DNA of 64,000 bases from an uncultured Lachnospiraceae bacterium (GTDB taxonomy: Bacteria; Bacillota; Clostridia; Lachnospirales; Lachnospiraceae). The position numbers were made by a program, and so were the translations under genes. Positions 1 through 10,058 of this stretch are shown here, in pieces (positions within the stretch are counted from its first letter, which is position 1; each line of letters opens with the position of its first letter). The stretch covers positions 1-64,000 of the forward strand of contig CAKQYU010000005.1 in the NCBI GenBank assembly GCA_934293575.1, in the 5' to 3' direction. Below the pieces are notes generated by a model. That model saw only the letters and a list, made by a program, of their open reading frames with translations. It was not told where the DNA came from and ran no database searches.

Positions 1-166
1 AAAAATTCTCTTTAGAATTTTCAGGGTTGTTTTGTTGTTTAATCTTTATTTGGTTTTCATTGTTCTTGTTGCTGTTTTGCACTCATTAGCACCGCAACAG
101 ATGATATTATATAACAGCTTTTTCATATTGTCAACAACTTTTTTTAAAATTTATAAAAATTTTAAA

Positions 167-254
167 CGGAGAAAGAGGGATTTGAACCCTCGCGCCGCGT
201 AAACGACCTATACCCTTAGCAGGGGCACCTCTTCAGCCACTTGAGTATTTCTCC
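167..254 (-). tRNA. tRNA-Ser(GCT)
   Basis: Read on the minus strand this is a complete 88-nt class II tRNA. A 7-bp acceptor stem (GGAGAAA with TTTCTCC) is followed by a D arm, the anticodon loop CTGCTAA with anticodon GCT, a long variable arm and a T arm with GGTTCAAATCC. The long variable arm and the anticodon make it a serine tRNA reading AGC/AGU. The discriminator base is G and the 3' CCA is not encoded, so CCA must be added enzymatically. Confidence 0.95.
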
Positions 255-291
255 ATGCCTAAATTATAAACAATATAAAACTGTAAATAAT

Positions 292-311
292 AGCGCCAAA
301 ATATCGGCGCT
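292..311 (-). terminator. Possible weak terminator after the fumarase genes
   Basis: AGCGCC and GGCGCT form a 6-bp GC-rich stem with an 8-nt loop, about 50 nt downstream of the fumarase beta stop codon on the minus strand. The following bases are T-rich but interrupted, so termination is only plausible. Confidence 0.35.
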
Positions 312-359
312 TGATTATATTATCAAATTCACATATTTTTGTCAATAGATTTTTTGCTA

Positions 360-914
360 TTAGAGGCTCTTTTTATAATCCTCTACTGCAGTTTCATATA
401 AATTATTTCCATTACTGTCAATTACAACAATTACAGGCAAATTCTCTACTTCCATTTTACGAATTGCTTCTGTTCCTAAATCATCATATGCAATAATTTC
501 TGATTTTTTGATACATTTTGAAAGTAATGCTCCTGCACCACCAATTGCAGCAAAATAAACTGCTTTATTTTTCTTAATTGCATCAATTACTTCTTTGCTT
601 CTTTTTCCTTTTCCAATCATTCCATTTAGACCATTTTCTAATAACAATGGTGTATATTTATCCATACGGCTTGATGTTGTTGGTCCGGCAGATCCGATTA
701 CCTGTCCCGGTTTTGCCGGTGTTGGTCCTAAATAATATATTACATTATCTTTTAATTCCATTGGTATCTTTTCGCCCTTTTTCATTGCATCATACATTCT
801 TTTATGTGCAGCATCTCTTGCAGAATAAATTGTTCCGGTAATATATACATAATCACCGGCATTTAATTTCGTTAATTCTTCTTTTTTTAAAGGTGCATTT
901 ATATGTCTTTCCAT
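360..914 (-). CDS. Class I fumarate hydratase, beta subunit
   Basis: This 184-residue protein is the C-terminal half (beta region) of the Fe-S hydro-lyase family that includes class I fumarase and L-tartrate dehydratase. The family signature segment GPTPAKPGQVIGSAGPTTS lies near residues 63-81, with the GAGALL segment near 127. Together with the alpha subunit encoded just upstream in the same direction, it should interconvert fumarate and malate with an oxygen-labile [4Fe-4S] cluster. The two-gene form is usual in anaerobes. Substrate preference (fumarate versus tartrate) cannot be fixed by sequence alone, but the alpha partner favours fumarase. No strong Shine-Dalgarno precedes the ATG. Confidence 0.9.
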   Translation of the reverse strand: MERHINAPLKKEELTKLNAGDYVYITGTIYSARDAAHKRMYDAMKKGEKIPMELKDNVIYYLGPTPAKPGQVIGSAGPTTSSRMDKYTPLLLENGLNGMIGKGKRSKEVIDAIKKNKAVYFAAIGGAGALLSKCIKKSEIIAYDDLGTEAIRKMEVENLPVIVVIDSNGNNLYETAVEDYKKSL

Positions 915-979
915 AATACTACTTATATAATAGAAGAAATTCTATTTTTCTATTACTTTTCCTTCCTATATTTTATGAA

Positions 980-1822
980 TCAGATTACTTTTGTAACATG
1001 CCGGTTTACATGACAGCACATATTAATTGCAACCGGTAAACCTGCTATATGTGTTGCATAGGTTTCTATATTTACAGCAATTGCAGTAGTCTTTCCACCT
1101 AATCCTCCGGGTCCGATTCCTGACTCATTTATTTTATTTAACAATTCTTCTTCTAATTTTTGAATATGAGGTAATTTCGATTTTTCATTCAAATTACGTG
1201 TTAATGCTTTTTTCGCTAATATGGCTGATTTTTCAAAATCTCCGCCTATACCAACGCCAACTACAACAGGAGGACATGCATTTGGTCCCGCATCCATTAC
1301 AGTCTGGATTACCGCATTTTTTACACCTTCTTCTCCGTCAGCCGGTTTTAACATAAAAATTTTACTCATATTTTCCGAACCAAATCCCTTTGGTGCAATT
1401 AAAATTTCTAATTTATCACCTGCAACAATATCATAATGAATAATTGCCGGAGTATTATCCTTTGTATTCTCTCTTATTAATGGATCCTTAACCACTGATT
1501 TACGAAGATATCCTTCTGTATATCCCTGTCTGACACCTTCATTAATAGCATCCGTTAAATTCATTCCTTCTATATGTAAATCCTGTCCTACCTTTACAAA
1601 GAAAACTGCCATTCCTGTATCCTGACAAATCGGAATTTCATCCTTTGCCGCAATATCCATATTTTCACATAACTGGCCAAGAATCTGTTTTCCAAGCTCT
1701 CCTTCTTCCTTTTCCCGTGCATCATGAATTGCCTTTTCCATATCATCTGAAAGATGAAGATTTGCTTCAATACACATTTCTTTAACATTTTTTATTATTT
1801 CATCTGTATGAATACTTCGCAT
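980..1822 (-). CDS. Class I fumarate hydratase, alpha subunit
   Basis: A 280-residue Fe-S hydro-lyase alpha region of normal family length. PICQDTG near residue 63 holds one expected cluster cysteine. Further family motifs are NACPP near 181, the glycine-rich GPGGLGGKTTA near 237 and NMCCHVNRH close to the end. It binds the [4Fe-4S] cluster that activates the substrate hydroxyl and works as a heterodimer with the beta subunit 65 nt downstream. The start is supported by GGGAGG seven bases upstream of the ATG. A role in a reductive or partial citric acid cycle, or in aspartate/fumarate metabolism, is inferred. Confidence 0.92.
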   Translation of the reverse strand: MRSIHTDEIIKNVKEMCIEANLHLSDDMEKAIHDAREKEEGELGKQILGQLCENMDIAAKDEIPICQDTGMAVFFVKVGQDLHIEGMNLTDAINEGVRQGYTEGYLRKSVVKDPLIRENTKDNTPAIIHYDIVAGDKLEILIAPKGFGSENMSKIFMLKPADGEEGVKNAVIQTVMDAGPNACPPVVVGVGIGGDFEKSAILAKKALTRNLNEKSKLPHIQKLEEELLNKINESGIGPGGLGGKTTAIAVNIETYATHIAGLPVAINMCCHVNRHVTKVI

Positions 1823-1882
1823 TTTATCCTCCCATATTTTTCATTTTGATTTTATCTGTATAGAAATGATAATACAATCACT

Positions 1883-2770
1883 CTATATAAGTTCTAATTT
1901 ATTTTGGAATAAAATTTCAAAAATTTTCTTTCCAACTCCATCGTCATCATTAGAAGGGATGACTTCTAAAGCATTTTTTTTCAATTCCTCATTTCCATTT
2001 GAAGGAACATAAGAATTCGGAAATTGTAAAATCAATGAAAGGTCGTTTAATCCATCACCAAATACCGCAACCTCTGATTTATCAATATTCAACTTTTTGA
2101 TTGCATTTTCAAGTCCATTTCCCTTTTGAGCCTTTTTTGCATTTATTTCAATATTTTCAGGATAAGATGATAAAATTGTTAATTCCGGAAATTCTTCTAT
2201 CAATATGTTTCTGTTTTTTTCATTGAACTGACCATCAGGATTAAAAACAATTATTTTTCTGACTTCAACATTTTTCCGGTACATATCTTCAATAGAATCA
2301 TTTCTGTAAAGAGTTTTCATAAACATACTTGTCTTACCGATTTCGATTGCCTGATCTAATGATAGTTTTCTTTCTCTGTCAAGACAAAGAATACGGTATC
2401 CCATATTTAAGTACATATTTTCTTCTGTATCACATATTTGTGCACTTTGATTTGTCATATATTCCGGAATATATCCCATTTCATTTAATCTTTTTGAAAG
2501 ACGCTTAACGACATCATACTCAATATTGATTGTATCAATAATATTATGATTTTCATCCCTCACCTCTGCACCGTTTAAAAGAATTAAACCACATTCCAAT
2601 TCATATTTTTTAATCGTTGGAAGAATCGTATCCATACTTCTTCCTGTGGCAATCATAAATTTGACTCCTTTTTTATTGGCCTCCTTCAATGCTGCAATAT
2701 TTAAAGGTGATATCTCCTGATTGGAATTAAATAATGTTCCATCCATATCTGATACAATTAATTTTATCAT
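1883..2770 (-). CDS. Cof-type HAD-superfamily hydrolase
   Basis: A 295-residue HAD phosphatase of the Cof/YbjI (IIB cap) type. Motif I is DMDGTLF near residue 7, a serine/threonine motif (ATGRS) follows near 40, and the C-terminal metal-binding motif is GDGLNDLSL near 238. Such proteins dephosphorylate sugar phosphates, flavin mononucleotide or pyridoxal phosphate, and the substrate cannot be read from sequence. An ATG exists six bases upstream (2776), but AAGGA sits almost against it and is correctly spaced for the ATG at 2770, which is preferred. The gene follows the fumarase genes on the same strand with no clear terminator between. Confidence 0.85.
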   Translation of the reverse strand: MIKLIVSDMDGTLFNSNQEISPLNIAALKEANKKGVKFMIATGRSMDTILPTIKKYELECGLILLNGAEVRDENHNIIDTINIEYDVVKRLSKRLNEMGYIPEYMTNQSAQICDTEENMYLNMGYRILCLDRERKLSLDQAIEIGKTSMFMKTLYRNDSIEDMYRKNVEVRKIIVFNPDGQFNEKNRNILIEEFPELTILSSYPENIEINAKKAQKGNGLENAIKKLNIDKSEVAVFGDGLNDLSLILQFPNSYVPSNGNEELKKNALEVIPSNDDDGVGKKIFEILFQNKLELI

Positions 2771-2863
2771 ACTCATTTCCTTCTTACTCTTTTTCTCAAT
2801 ATAGTATAAATACAGTATTTTTGAAAGTCAATAATTAAGCCCTTATTGTTTTTAACTTCCCCA

Positions 2864-4048
2864 TCATTCATTATTTTTTTCCAATAACCGTTTGTAAGTA
2901 TTTTCTATTATGAAAGCTCCTAACGGTGCAGTCAGTAAAATAGAAATAACGGCTACCGTCAACACAATATTTCCGCAGGAAAGTCCCATTGCAAGAGGGA
3001 TACCACCGATAGCTGCCTGAACTGTTGCCTTTGGCGTATAAGCAATCATACAAAATAATCTTTCCTTTTTATTCAACTTTGTCTTAATCAAGCACACAAA
3101 TACGCCTGCCATTCTGAATAATAATACACCAAATATTAAAAGAACAGACATAAGACCTGCGGATTTTATATAGCCGGTATCTACAGTAGCTCCCACAAAA
3201 ACAAATAATAATACTTCAGCACCTACCCATAGTTTATTAAATTTTGTTGATAATCGAACAGACTGTTCCTTTCTTTTTTGATGAATCATAATCCCGATAC
3301 ACATAATAGATATTAATGATGAAAAAGGAATCATATCGGAAAATTTATCCTCCGCTGTTACAAGTAAAAAGGATATACTTAATAATAAGATAATTTTTAC
3401 GGTATCCCGCACATGAAATTTTTTAAAATAAATGCCAAAACAATATCCGACAAATAATCCGATTATAATACCGGTTATAATGGATACCGGTATTTTTACA
3501 AATTCCATAATATCTACTTTATTACCTGTTGCCAGACCTGTAAAAGCAGAAAACATAACAATTACAAATACATCATCCACAGATGCTCCTGCCAATATTA
3601 ACTGTGGTATACCCTTTTTTGTTCCATAACCTTCTTCCATTAATTTTACCATTTTAGGTACAATTACCGCCGGAGATACAGCAGCAATTACGGAACCTAA
3701 AATAGCAGCATCCAATATTGAGATATTTAAAATTTTAGGTGCTAAAATAATTGTACCCATTAATTCAAAACAGGCCGGTACAAAACACATTAATATTGCA
3801 GGTCTTCCTACCTTTTTTAAATCATCTATATTTAAAGATAATCCCGCTCTTGTTAATATAATGATCAATGCAATTTTTCTGATATCCGCTGATATTGTTA
3901 ATAAAGAAGAATCAATCAGGTTAAGGACGTAAGGACCTAATATAATTCCTGTTAATAACATTCCAAGTAAAGACGGTAAATGTAATTTTTTACATAACCA
4001 CCCCAAAAACATACCTACCGGAAAGATTAATGACAAACTCAATAACAT
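2864..4048 (-). CDS. Cation:proton antiporter (CPA family)
   Basis: A 394-residue polytopic membrane protein with about 11-12 hydrophobic segments covering nearly the whole chain, as in monovalent cation/proton antiporters of the NhaP/Kef-like type. Features include LLGMLLTGIILGP in an early helix and an acidic GASVDDVFVI segment near residue 160, resembling the Asp-containing ion-binding helix of the family. There is no C-terminal TrkA-N or TrkA-C domain. The start at 4048 is preceded by AGGAGG; a longer in-frame extension to 4111 has no ribosome-binding site and a non-membrane leader. It is expected to exchange Na+ or K+ for H+ across the cytoplasmic membrane. Confidence 0.82.
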   Translation of the reverse strand: MLLSLSLIFPVGMFLGWLCKKLHLPSLLGMLLTGIILGPYVLNLIDSSLLTISADIRKIALIIILTRAGLSLNIDDLKKVGRPAILMCFVPACFELMGTIILAPKILNISILDAAILGSVIAAVSPAVIVPKMVKLMEEGYGTKKGIPQLILAGASVDDVFVIVMFSAFTGLATGNKVDIMEFVKIPVSIITGIIIGLFVGYCFGIYFKKFHVRDTVKIILLLSISFLLVTAEDKFSDMIPFSSLISIMCIGIMIHQKRKEQSVRLSTKFNKLWVGAEVLLFVFVGATVDTGYIKSAGLMSVLLIFGVLLFRMAGVFVCLIKTKLNKKERLFCMIAYTPKATVQAAIGGIPLAMGLSCGNIVLTVAVISILLTAPLGAFIIENTYKRLLEKNNE

Positions 4049-4123
4049 ATTTTTTCCTCCTAGTTTAAAAATTTCTACAAAAGCTGTTCTTTTTTCTTGA
4101 TTTATCCACACAAATAATATCCC

Positions 4124-4160
4124 ATAAAAAAAGACAGCTTCTGCGTTAACGCAGAAGCCA
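4124..4160 (-). terminator. Rho-independent terminator of the gyrBA operon
   Basis: A perfect inverted repeat GCTTCTGCG-TTAA-CGCAGAAGC spans 4137-4158. On the minus strand it is followed by TGTCTTTTTTT. It lies about 60 nt after the gyrA stop codon and before the antiporter gene, so it should end origin-proximal transcription. Partial readthrough into the antiporter gene is possible. Confidence 0.88.
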
Positions 4161-4218
4161 TCAGCTTAAAAGCAGTTTTGGATTTCTCCATGGGAGAGCC
4201 TCATTCCCAAATAAATAA

Positions 4219-6735
4219 TTATGATTCTTCATTTATTGATTCAGAATTTTCTGATTCATTTTCTTTTTCTTCTAATGTGAAGTCCGCATTTTTTTCACGT
4301 ACCTTTGTTATAGAAGCAACACTTATATCTTCAGAATCATCAATTCTCATTAATTTTACACCGGAAGTGATTCTTCCAAGTCTTGAAATTGTATTACATT
4401 CCATACGGATAACAATTCCTTCTGTAGAAATCAACATAATTTCATTATCATCATTTACATTTTTCATTCCTACAATATTACCTGTTTTATCGGTAACCTT
4501 ATAACATTTCACACCTTTTCCACCACGTTTTTGTGTTGTGAATTCAGAAATCGGTGTTCTCTTTCCAAGGCCATTTTCTGATACGATCAATAAATCTGTA
4601 CCTTGTGTATCCATCTGTGCACCAATTACCTCATCATCATTTGATAAATTCATACCGATAACACCCTGCGAAGTTCTACCGGTACATCTTACATCCTGTT
4701 CATTAAACCGGATACACATTCCTTTTTTGGTTACCATGAGAATATCCTTTGTATTATCCGTTGCCTTTACTTCAATTAATTCATCACCTTCCCGGAGTGT
4801 GATTGCATTAATTCCGGTTTTTCTTACATTTGAATAATCTTCTACCGGTGTCTTTTTCACAATACCGTTTTTGGTAACGAAGAATAAATACTGTCCACTG
4901 TCATAATTTCTTAAAGCAAGGCTTGCCGTTACGTATTCATTTGCCTGTAATTGTAATAAATTCACAATTGCGGTTCCTCTGGCCGTACGGCTTGCTTCCG
5001 GAATTTCATATGCCTTAATCCGATACGCTCTTCCTAAATTTGTAAAGAACATCAGATAATGATGCGTTGTTGTCATAAATAATTCTGTCGTAAAGTCATC
5101 TTCAATATTTGACATACCTTTAATTCCCTTACCGCCTCTATGTTGTACATTGAAATTATCAACCGTCATTCTCTTAATAAATCCAAGATTAGACATAGAA
5201 ATAACAACATTTTCCTTTGGAATCATATCTTCGATTGTAATATCATCATCATCAAATCCAATCTGTGTTCTACGATCATCTCCATATTTTGCGGAAATTA
5301 CAGATATTTCTTCTTTGATTACAGTAAGAAGTTTTTTCTCATCTGCAAGAATAGCTTTTAATTCTGCAATTCTAGCCATTAACTCTTTGTATTCATTTTC
5401 AAGCTTTTCTCTTTCCAAACCTGTCAAAGCACGTAAACGCATATTTACGATTTCTTCAGCCTGTACTTCAGTAAGCTTAAATTCTTCTACTAATCTTTCT
5501 TTTGCTTCCGCAACATTTTTTGAAGAACGTATAATTTCTATTACACGGTCAATGTGATCAAGAGCAATTAATAAACCTTCTAATATATGTGCTCTTTTTT
5601 CTGCTTTATCCAATTCATAACGGGTACGTCTTGTTACAACATCCTTCTGATGATCCAGATAGTAATTTAACATTTCCAACAGACTTAATACCTTTGGTTC
5701 ACCATTTACCAATGCAAGCATGATAACACCAAAGCTATCTTGTAACTGTGTATGTTTATATAATTGATTTAAAATTACATTTGCATTTGCATCCTTACGA
5801 AGTTCAATTGCAATTCGCATTCCTTCTCTTGATGATTCGTCTCTTAAATCTGTAATTCCATCAATTTTTTTATCTTTAACCAATTGAGCAATATTCTGAA
5901 TCAATCTTGCTTTGTTTACCATATAAGGTAATTGCGTAACAACAATTCTTTGTTTTCCGTTTGACATAGGTTCAATATCTGTAACAGAACGGATTTTAAT
6001 TTTGCCACGACCTGTACGATATGCATCTTCAATACCTCTTCTTCCAAGTATTGTTGCACCGGTTGGAAAATCAGGTCCCTTTATAATATCCATAATTTCT
6101 TCGATATCAGTGTCTCTGTCTTCTTCTACACGATTATCTATAATTTTAACAACTGCACCAATTACTTCTCTTAAATTATGAGGAGGTATATTGGTAGCCA
6201 TACCTACAGCAATACCACCGGTACCGTTAACCAAAAGATTAGGATAACGGGATGGCATAACAACAGGTTCTTTTTCTGTTTCATCAAAGTTTGGAACAAA
6301 ATCAACAGTATCCATTTTGATATCTGCTAACATTTCCATTGATATTTTTGAAAGACGTGCTTCTGTGTATCGCATAGCAGCAGCACCGTCTCCGTCTACA
6401 GAACCAAAGTTTCCATGACCATCCACTAACGGATATCTTGTATTCCATTCCTGAGCTAATTTTACCAATGCTTCATAGATGGAACTATCTCCATGCGGAT
6501 GATATTTACCCATTGTATCACCGACGATACGGGCACATTTACGATGTGGTTTATCCGGACCATTATTTAATTCAATCATAGAATATAAAATTCTTCTCTG
6601 TACCGGTTTTAATCCATCTCTTACATCCGGCAAAGCACGCGAAGTAATTACACTCATGGCATAATCAATATAATAATTTTCCATGGTTTTCTTTAAATCC
6701 ACATGATTTACTTTATCGAAAATATTATCTTCCAT
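4219..6735 (-). CDS. gyrA: DNA gyrase subunit A
   Basis: An 838-residue type IIA topoisomerase breakage-reunion subunit. The catalytic tyrosine is in AAMRYTEARLS near residue 116, and the quinolone-resistance region reads HPHGDSSIYEAL, with the usual serine and acidic residue. Six beta-pinwheel repeats of the C-terminal DNA-wrapping domain end in an acidic Glu/Ser-rich tail. With GyrB it introduces negative supercoils. The start chosen (6735) has GAGGAG seven bases upstream; an ATG eight codons further upstream lacks a ribosome-binding site. It lies 42 nt after gyrB in the origin operon. Confidence 0.97.
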   Translation of the reverse strand: MEDNIFDKVNHVDLKKTMENYYIDYAMSVITSRALPDVRDGLKPVQRRILYSMIELNNGPDKPHRKCARIVGDTMGKYHPHGDSSIYEALVKLAQEWNTRYPLVDGHGNFGSVDGDGAAAMRYTEARLSKISMEMLADIKMDTVDFVPNFDETEKEPVVMPSRYPNLLVNGTGGIAVGMATNIPPHNLREVIGAVVKIIDNRVEEDRDTDIEEIMDIIKGPDFPTGATILGRRGIEDAYRTGRGKIKIRSVTDIEPMSNGKQRIVVTQLPYMVNKARLIQNIAQLVKDKKIDGITDLRDESSREGMRIAIELRKDANANVILNQLYKHTQLQDSFGVIMLALVNGEPKVLSLLEMLNYYLDHQKDVVTRRTRYELDKAEKRAHILEGLLIALDHIDRVIEIIRSSKNVAEAKERLVEEFKLTEVQAEEIVNMRLRALTGLEREKLENEYKELMARIAELKAILADEKKLLTVIKEEISVISAKYGDDRRTQIGFDDDDITIEDMIPKENVVISMSNLGFIKRMTVDNFNVQHRGGKGIKGMSNIEDDFTTELFMTTTHHYLMFFTNLGRAYRIKAYEIPEASRTARGTAIVNLLQLQANEYVTASLALRNYDSGQYLFFVTKNGIVKKTPVEDYSNVRKTGINAITLREGDELIEVKATDNTKDILMVTKKGMCIRFNEQDVRCTGRTSQGVIGMNLSNDDEVIGAQMDTQGTDLLIVSENGLGKRTPISEFTTQKRGGKGVKCYKVTDKTGNIVGMKNVNDDNEIMLISTEGIVIRMECNTISRLGRITSGVKLMRIDDSEDISVASITKVREKNADFTLEEKENESENSESINEES

Positions 6736-6777
6736 TATATTCTCCTCTTTATTTTCCATTTACTGAGTCCATTTTCA

Positions 6778-8700
6778 TTATATATCAAGATTCTTAACGA
6801 ATTTTGCATTTGACTCAATAAATTCTCGTCTAGGTTCTACATCATCACCCATCAAAGTACTAAATGTTAAATCAACTTCTGATTCATTTTCATCATCTAT
6901 TCCAACTCTTAACAAAACACGATGCTCCGGATCCATTGTTGTATCCCATAACTGTTCCGCATCCATTTCACCAAGTCCTTTGTAACGCTGAATTTTATTA
7001 TTCTGGTCTCTTCCCACTTCCTGTATGATTTGATTTAACTCCTCATCACTGTAGGCATACCATACTTTTTTATTTTTTTCTAATTTAAATAATGGTGGTT
7101 GTGCCAGATATACATAACCCTGACGAATTAATTCCGGCATAAACCGATAAAAGAAAGTAAGCATCAATGTTGCAATATGTGCTCCATCTACATCGGCATC
7201 TGTCATAATGATAATTTTATGATATCTTAACTTGGTAATATCAAAATTTTCATGCACTCCCGTTCCAAATGCAGTTATCATAGCCTGAATTTCTTTATTT
7301 TCCAAAATACGGTCAATTCTTGCTTTTTCTACATTTAAAATCTTACCACGAAGCGGAAGAATTGCCTGTGTTGCCCGGCTTCTTGCAGTTTTGGCTGAAC
7401 CGCCGGCAGAATCTCCCTCAACAATATATATTTCACAATTTTCCGGATTCTTATCTGTACAATCCGCAAGCTTTCCGGGTAATGCCATTGATTCACTAAG
7501 TGTAGATTTTCTTGCTACATCTCTTGCTTTTCTTGCAGCAATTCTTGCTCTGGAAGCCTGAATTGCCTTATTTACTATAATTTTGGCAACCTTTGGATTC
7601 ATTTCCAAAAAGATTTCGAGTTGTTCCGATACAACCGAATCAACTGCTGTTCTTGCCTCCGAATTTCCCAGTTTAATTTTTGTCTGACTTTCAAACTGAG
7701 GATCTCCGATTTTAACACTGACAATTGCAGCTAAACCTTCTCTTAAATCTTCTCCTGTTAAATTATCCTCATTATCCTTGAGCATTTTATTATTACGGGC
7801 ATATTCATTAAATACTTTTGTAATAGCGGAACGGAATCCTGTTAAATGCGTACCTCCTTCAATTGTTCCGATATTATTTACAAAAGTGTAAATCGACTCT
7901 GTATATGTATTATTATGCTGCATGGCAACTTCTACAACAACACCGTCTTTTTCACCCTCACAATAAATAATTTCATCATATAACGATTCTTTATGTTTGT
8001 TAATATGAGAAACAAATTCCTTAATTCCACCTTCATAAAAGAATTCTTTCTCTTTTTCCTGTCCTTTTCGTTCATCCTTTAAATGGATTTTCAGACCTTT
8101 TGTTAAAAATGCCATTTCCTGTAATCTGACACGTAAAGTTTCAAAATCAAATATCGATGTTTCAAAAATAGAATCATCAGGCATAAATGTAACCTTTGTT
8201 CCGGTTTTCTCTGTTTCTCCTATTATTTTTAACGGATGAATAATATTTCCTTTTTCATATCTCTGCTTATGTATTTTTCCTTCTCTGCAGATTTCTACCT
8301 CAAGCCAGGTTGACAATGCATTAACAACAGAAGCACCTACTCCATGTAAACCTCCGGCAACCTTATATCCTCCACCGCCAAATTTTCCTCCGGCATGAAG
8401 AATTGTAAATACAACATCAACCGCAGGAATACCTGCTTTTTCCTGAATTCCGGTTGGAATACCACGACCATTATCTATTACTGTAACGGAGTTATCGTCA
8501 TTTAAAATAACCTGAATATTATCACAAAAACCCGCTAAAGCCTCATCAACCGCATTATCTACAATTTCATATACCAAATGATGCAAACCCTTTTCTGAAG
8601 TTGTACCAATATACATGCCCGGTCTTTTACGAACAGCTTCCAAACCCTCTAAAATCTGAATCTGATTCGCGCCATATTCGTGTTCTACTTTGTCACTCAT
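6778..8700 (-). CDS. gyrB: DNA gyrase subunit B
   Basis: A 640-residue GHKL ATPase/Toprim subunit of gyrase. DNAVDEALAG near residue 47 and the GGLHGVGASVVNALS lid are the ATP-binding motifs. EGDSAGGSAKTARSR near 424 and TDADVDGAHI near 502 are the Toprim metal and GyrB signature motifs. The length matches typical Firmicute GyrB (about 640). A strong AGGAGG precedes the ATG. It sits between recF and gyrA as in most Firmicute origin regions and supplies ATP hydrolysis for supercoiling. Confidence 0.97.
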   Translation of the reverse strand: MSDKVEHEYGANQIQILEGLEAVRKRPGMYIGTTSEKGLHHLVYEIVDNAVDEALAGFCDNIQVILNDDNSVTVIDNGRGIPTGIQEKAGIPAVDVVFTILHAGGKFGGGGYKVAGGLHGVGASVVNALSTWLEVEICREGKIHKQRYEKGNIIHPLKIIGETEKTGTKVTFMPDDSIFETSIFDFETLRVRLQEMAFLTKGLKIHLKDERKGQEKEKEFFYEGGIKEFVSHINKHKESLYDEIIYCEGEKDGVVVEVAMQHNNTYTESIYTFVNNIGTIEGGTHLTGFRSAITKVFNEYARNNKMLKDNEDNLTGEDLREGLAAIVSVKIGDPQFESQTKIKLGNSEARTAVDSVVSEQLEIFLEMNPKVAKIIVNKAIQASRARIAARKARDVARKSTLSESMALPGKLADCTDKNPENCEIYIVEGDSAGGSAKTARSRATQAILPLRGKILNVEKARIDRILENKEIQAMITAFGTGVHENFDITKLRYHKIIIMTDADVDGAHIATLMLTFFYRFMPELIRQGYVYLAQPPLFKLEKNKKVWYAYSDEELNQIIQEVGRDQNNKIQRYKGLGEMDAEQLWDTTMDPEHRVLLRVGIDDENESEVDLTFSTLMGDDVEPRREFIESNAKFVKNLDI

Positions 8701-8727
8701 ATTTTTCCTCCTAAATAAATGAAATCA

Positions 8728-9825
8728 TTAAGTTTCATTTAATTTTAATAACTCTACTTTTCCTGCGGTAACTTTATAAATCTGATTAATACTTAATCTG
8801 GATTTTATAAAATCATCATATCCTGTACAGGTAACAATGGTCTGTATTCCATCGATACTTTCTAATAAATAATTTCTTCTGTTACTGTCTAATTCGCTCA
8901 TAACATCATCCAATAATAAAATTGGTGTGTCATGTATTCGTTTTTTTACTAATTCAATTTCTGCCAGCTTTAAAGATAAAGCTGCTGTTCTTTGTTGTCC
9001 CTGTGAACCGTATTTTCTTACATCAATTCCATTTATATAAAAACACATGTCATCTCTGTGTGGACCTATTTGTGTGGATTGATATCTTAAATCAATGTCT
9101 CTTTTGGATTTCATTTTCTTTTCATACTCTTTGATTGAAACATTTTTTTCATATCCAATTACCAATTCTTCTTTTCCACCTGTCAAATGAAAATGTATCT
9201 TTTTTACAATATCATTCAATTCCTTAATAAAATTTTCCCGCTCTTCAATTAAGTGAGTTCCGTATTCAATTAAATACATATCCCACATATCCAAAGTATC
9301 CAATAATTTTTTATTAAAATTGATTTGCTTTAATAAAGCATTTCTTTGATTTAAAATTTTATTATAATTCACATAATTATAATGATAAATTTTATTGAGC
9401 TGACATAATTCCAGATTGATGAATCTTCTTCTTTCAGAGGGTCCGTTTTTAACAATACTTAAATCCTCCGGTGAAAAAAATATCATATGAATAATTCCAA
9501 ATAATTCACCACTTTTATGAATACTTAAGCCATCTACAGCTACCCCTTTATTTTTATTTTTACGAAGGTGCATATCGATTTTGTGACCAACCTCATTTTT
9601 CATTAATTTTAACCGGATATGGGATTCATCCTGATTAAATTGAATCATATCTTTATCTTTACTACCTCTGTGTGATTTTGTAGTACCGGATAAATAAATT
9701 GCTTCCAATATGTTGGTTTTTCCCTGAGCATTATCTCCATATAAAATGGTGATTCCCTTATCAAATGTAATAAACAAATTATCATAATTACGATAATTTT
9801 TCAGTTCTAAAGAATTAATATACAT
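8728..9825 (-). CDS. recF: DNA replication and repair protein RecF
   Basis: A 365-residue SMC-like ATPase. Walker A is GDNAQGKTN near residue 34, the ABC signature region is near YGSQGQQR, and Walker B is ILLLDDVMSELD near residue 302. RecF, with RecO and RecR (recR is also in this window at 52307), loads RecA at single-strand gaps. The gene begins 3 nt after the stop of the S4-domain gene and has no strong ribosome-binding site, suggesting translational coupling. Length matches the family (360-370). Confidence 0.95.
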   Translation of the reverse strand: MYINSLELKNYRNYDNLFITFDKGITILYGDNAQGKTNILEAIYLSGTTKSHRGSKDKDMIQFNQDESHIRLKLMKNEVGHKIDMHLRKNKNKGVAVDGLSIHKSGELFGIIHMIFFSPEDLSIVKNGPSERRRFINLELCQLNKIYHYNYVNYNKILNQRNALLKQINFNKKLLDTLDMWDMYLIEYGTHLIEERENFIKELNDIVKKIHFHLTGGKEELVIGYEKNVSIKEYEKKMKSKRDIDLRYQSTQIGPHRDDMCFYINGIDVRKYGSQGQQRTAALSLKLAEIELVKKRIHDTPILLLDDVMSELDSNRRNYLLESIDGIQTIVTCTGYDDFIKSRLSINQIYKVTAGKVELLKLNET

Positions 9826-9828
9826 AAA

Positions 9829-10044
9829 TTATTTCACAACCAGAATATCTTCTCCTTCAAATTCTACCACCATGCCATCATATAATTTTCTTCTATATCT
9901 GGATTCTACTACACCATCTACCTTTACCAGACCTTCATCAATTACTTCCTTTGCTTCCGCTCCGGAAGAAACAAGATTCAAAGCCTTTAAAAGCTGAGTC
10001 AGGTTAATATAATCTTCTCCATCTCTAATTTGCAAACATTCCAT
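9829..10044 (-). CDS. S4-domain RNA-binding protein (YaaA/RlbA type)
   Basis: A 71-residue protein made of a single S4 RNA-binding fold. The pattern INLTQLLKALNLVSSGAEA, followed by V-DG-V and RR, matches the S4 alpha-L motif. It occupies the conserved position between dnaN and recF held by yaaA in Bacillus subtilis, where the family is linked to ribosome assembly. It is almost fused to recF (3-nt gap), supporting co-translation. The recognition is by position plus fold, and the molecular target is not shown here. Confidence 0.88.
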   Translation of the reverse strand: MECLQIRDGEDYINLTQLLKALNLVSSGAEAKEVIDEGLVKVDGVVESRYRRKLYDGMVVEFEGEDILVVK

Positions 10045-10058
10045 GTGAACAGCCTCTT

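Noticed and set aside
1..21. Inverted repeat AAAATTCT/AGAATTTT at the window start
   Set aside because: Purely AT-rich stem, no following T tract and no visible gene context, so a terminator call is not supported.
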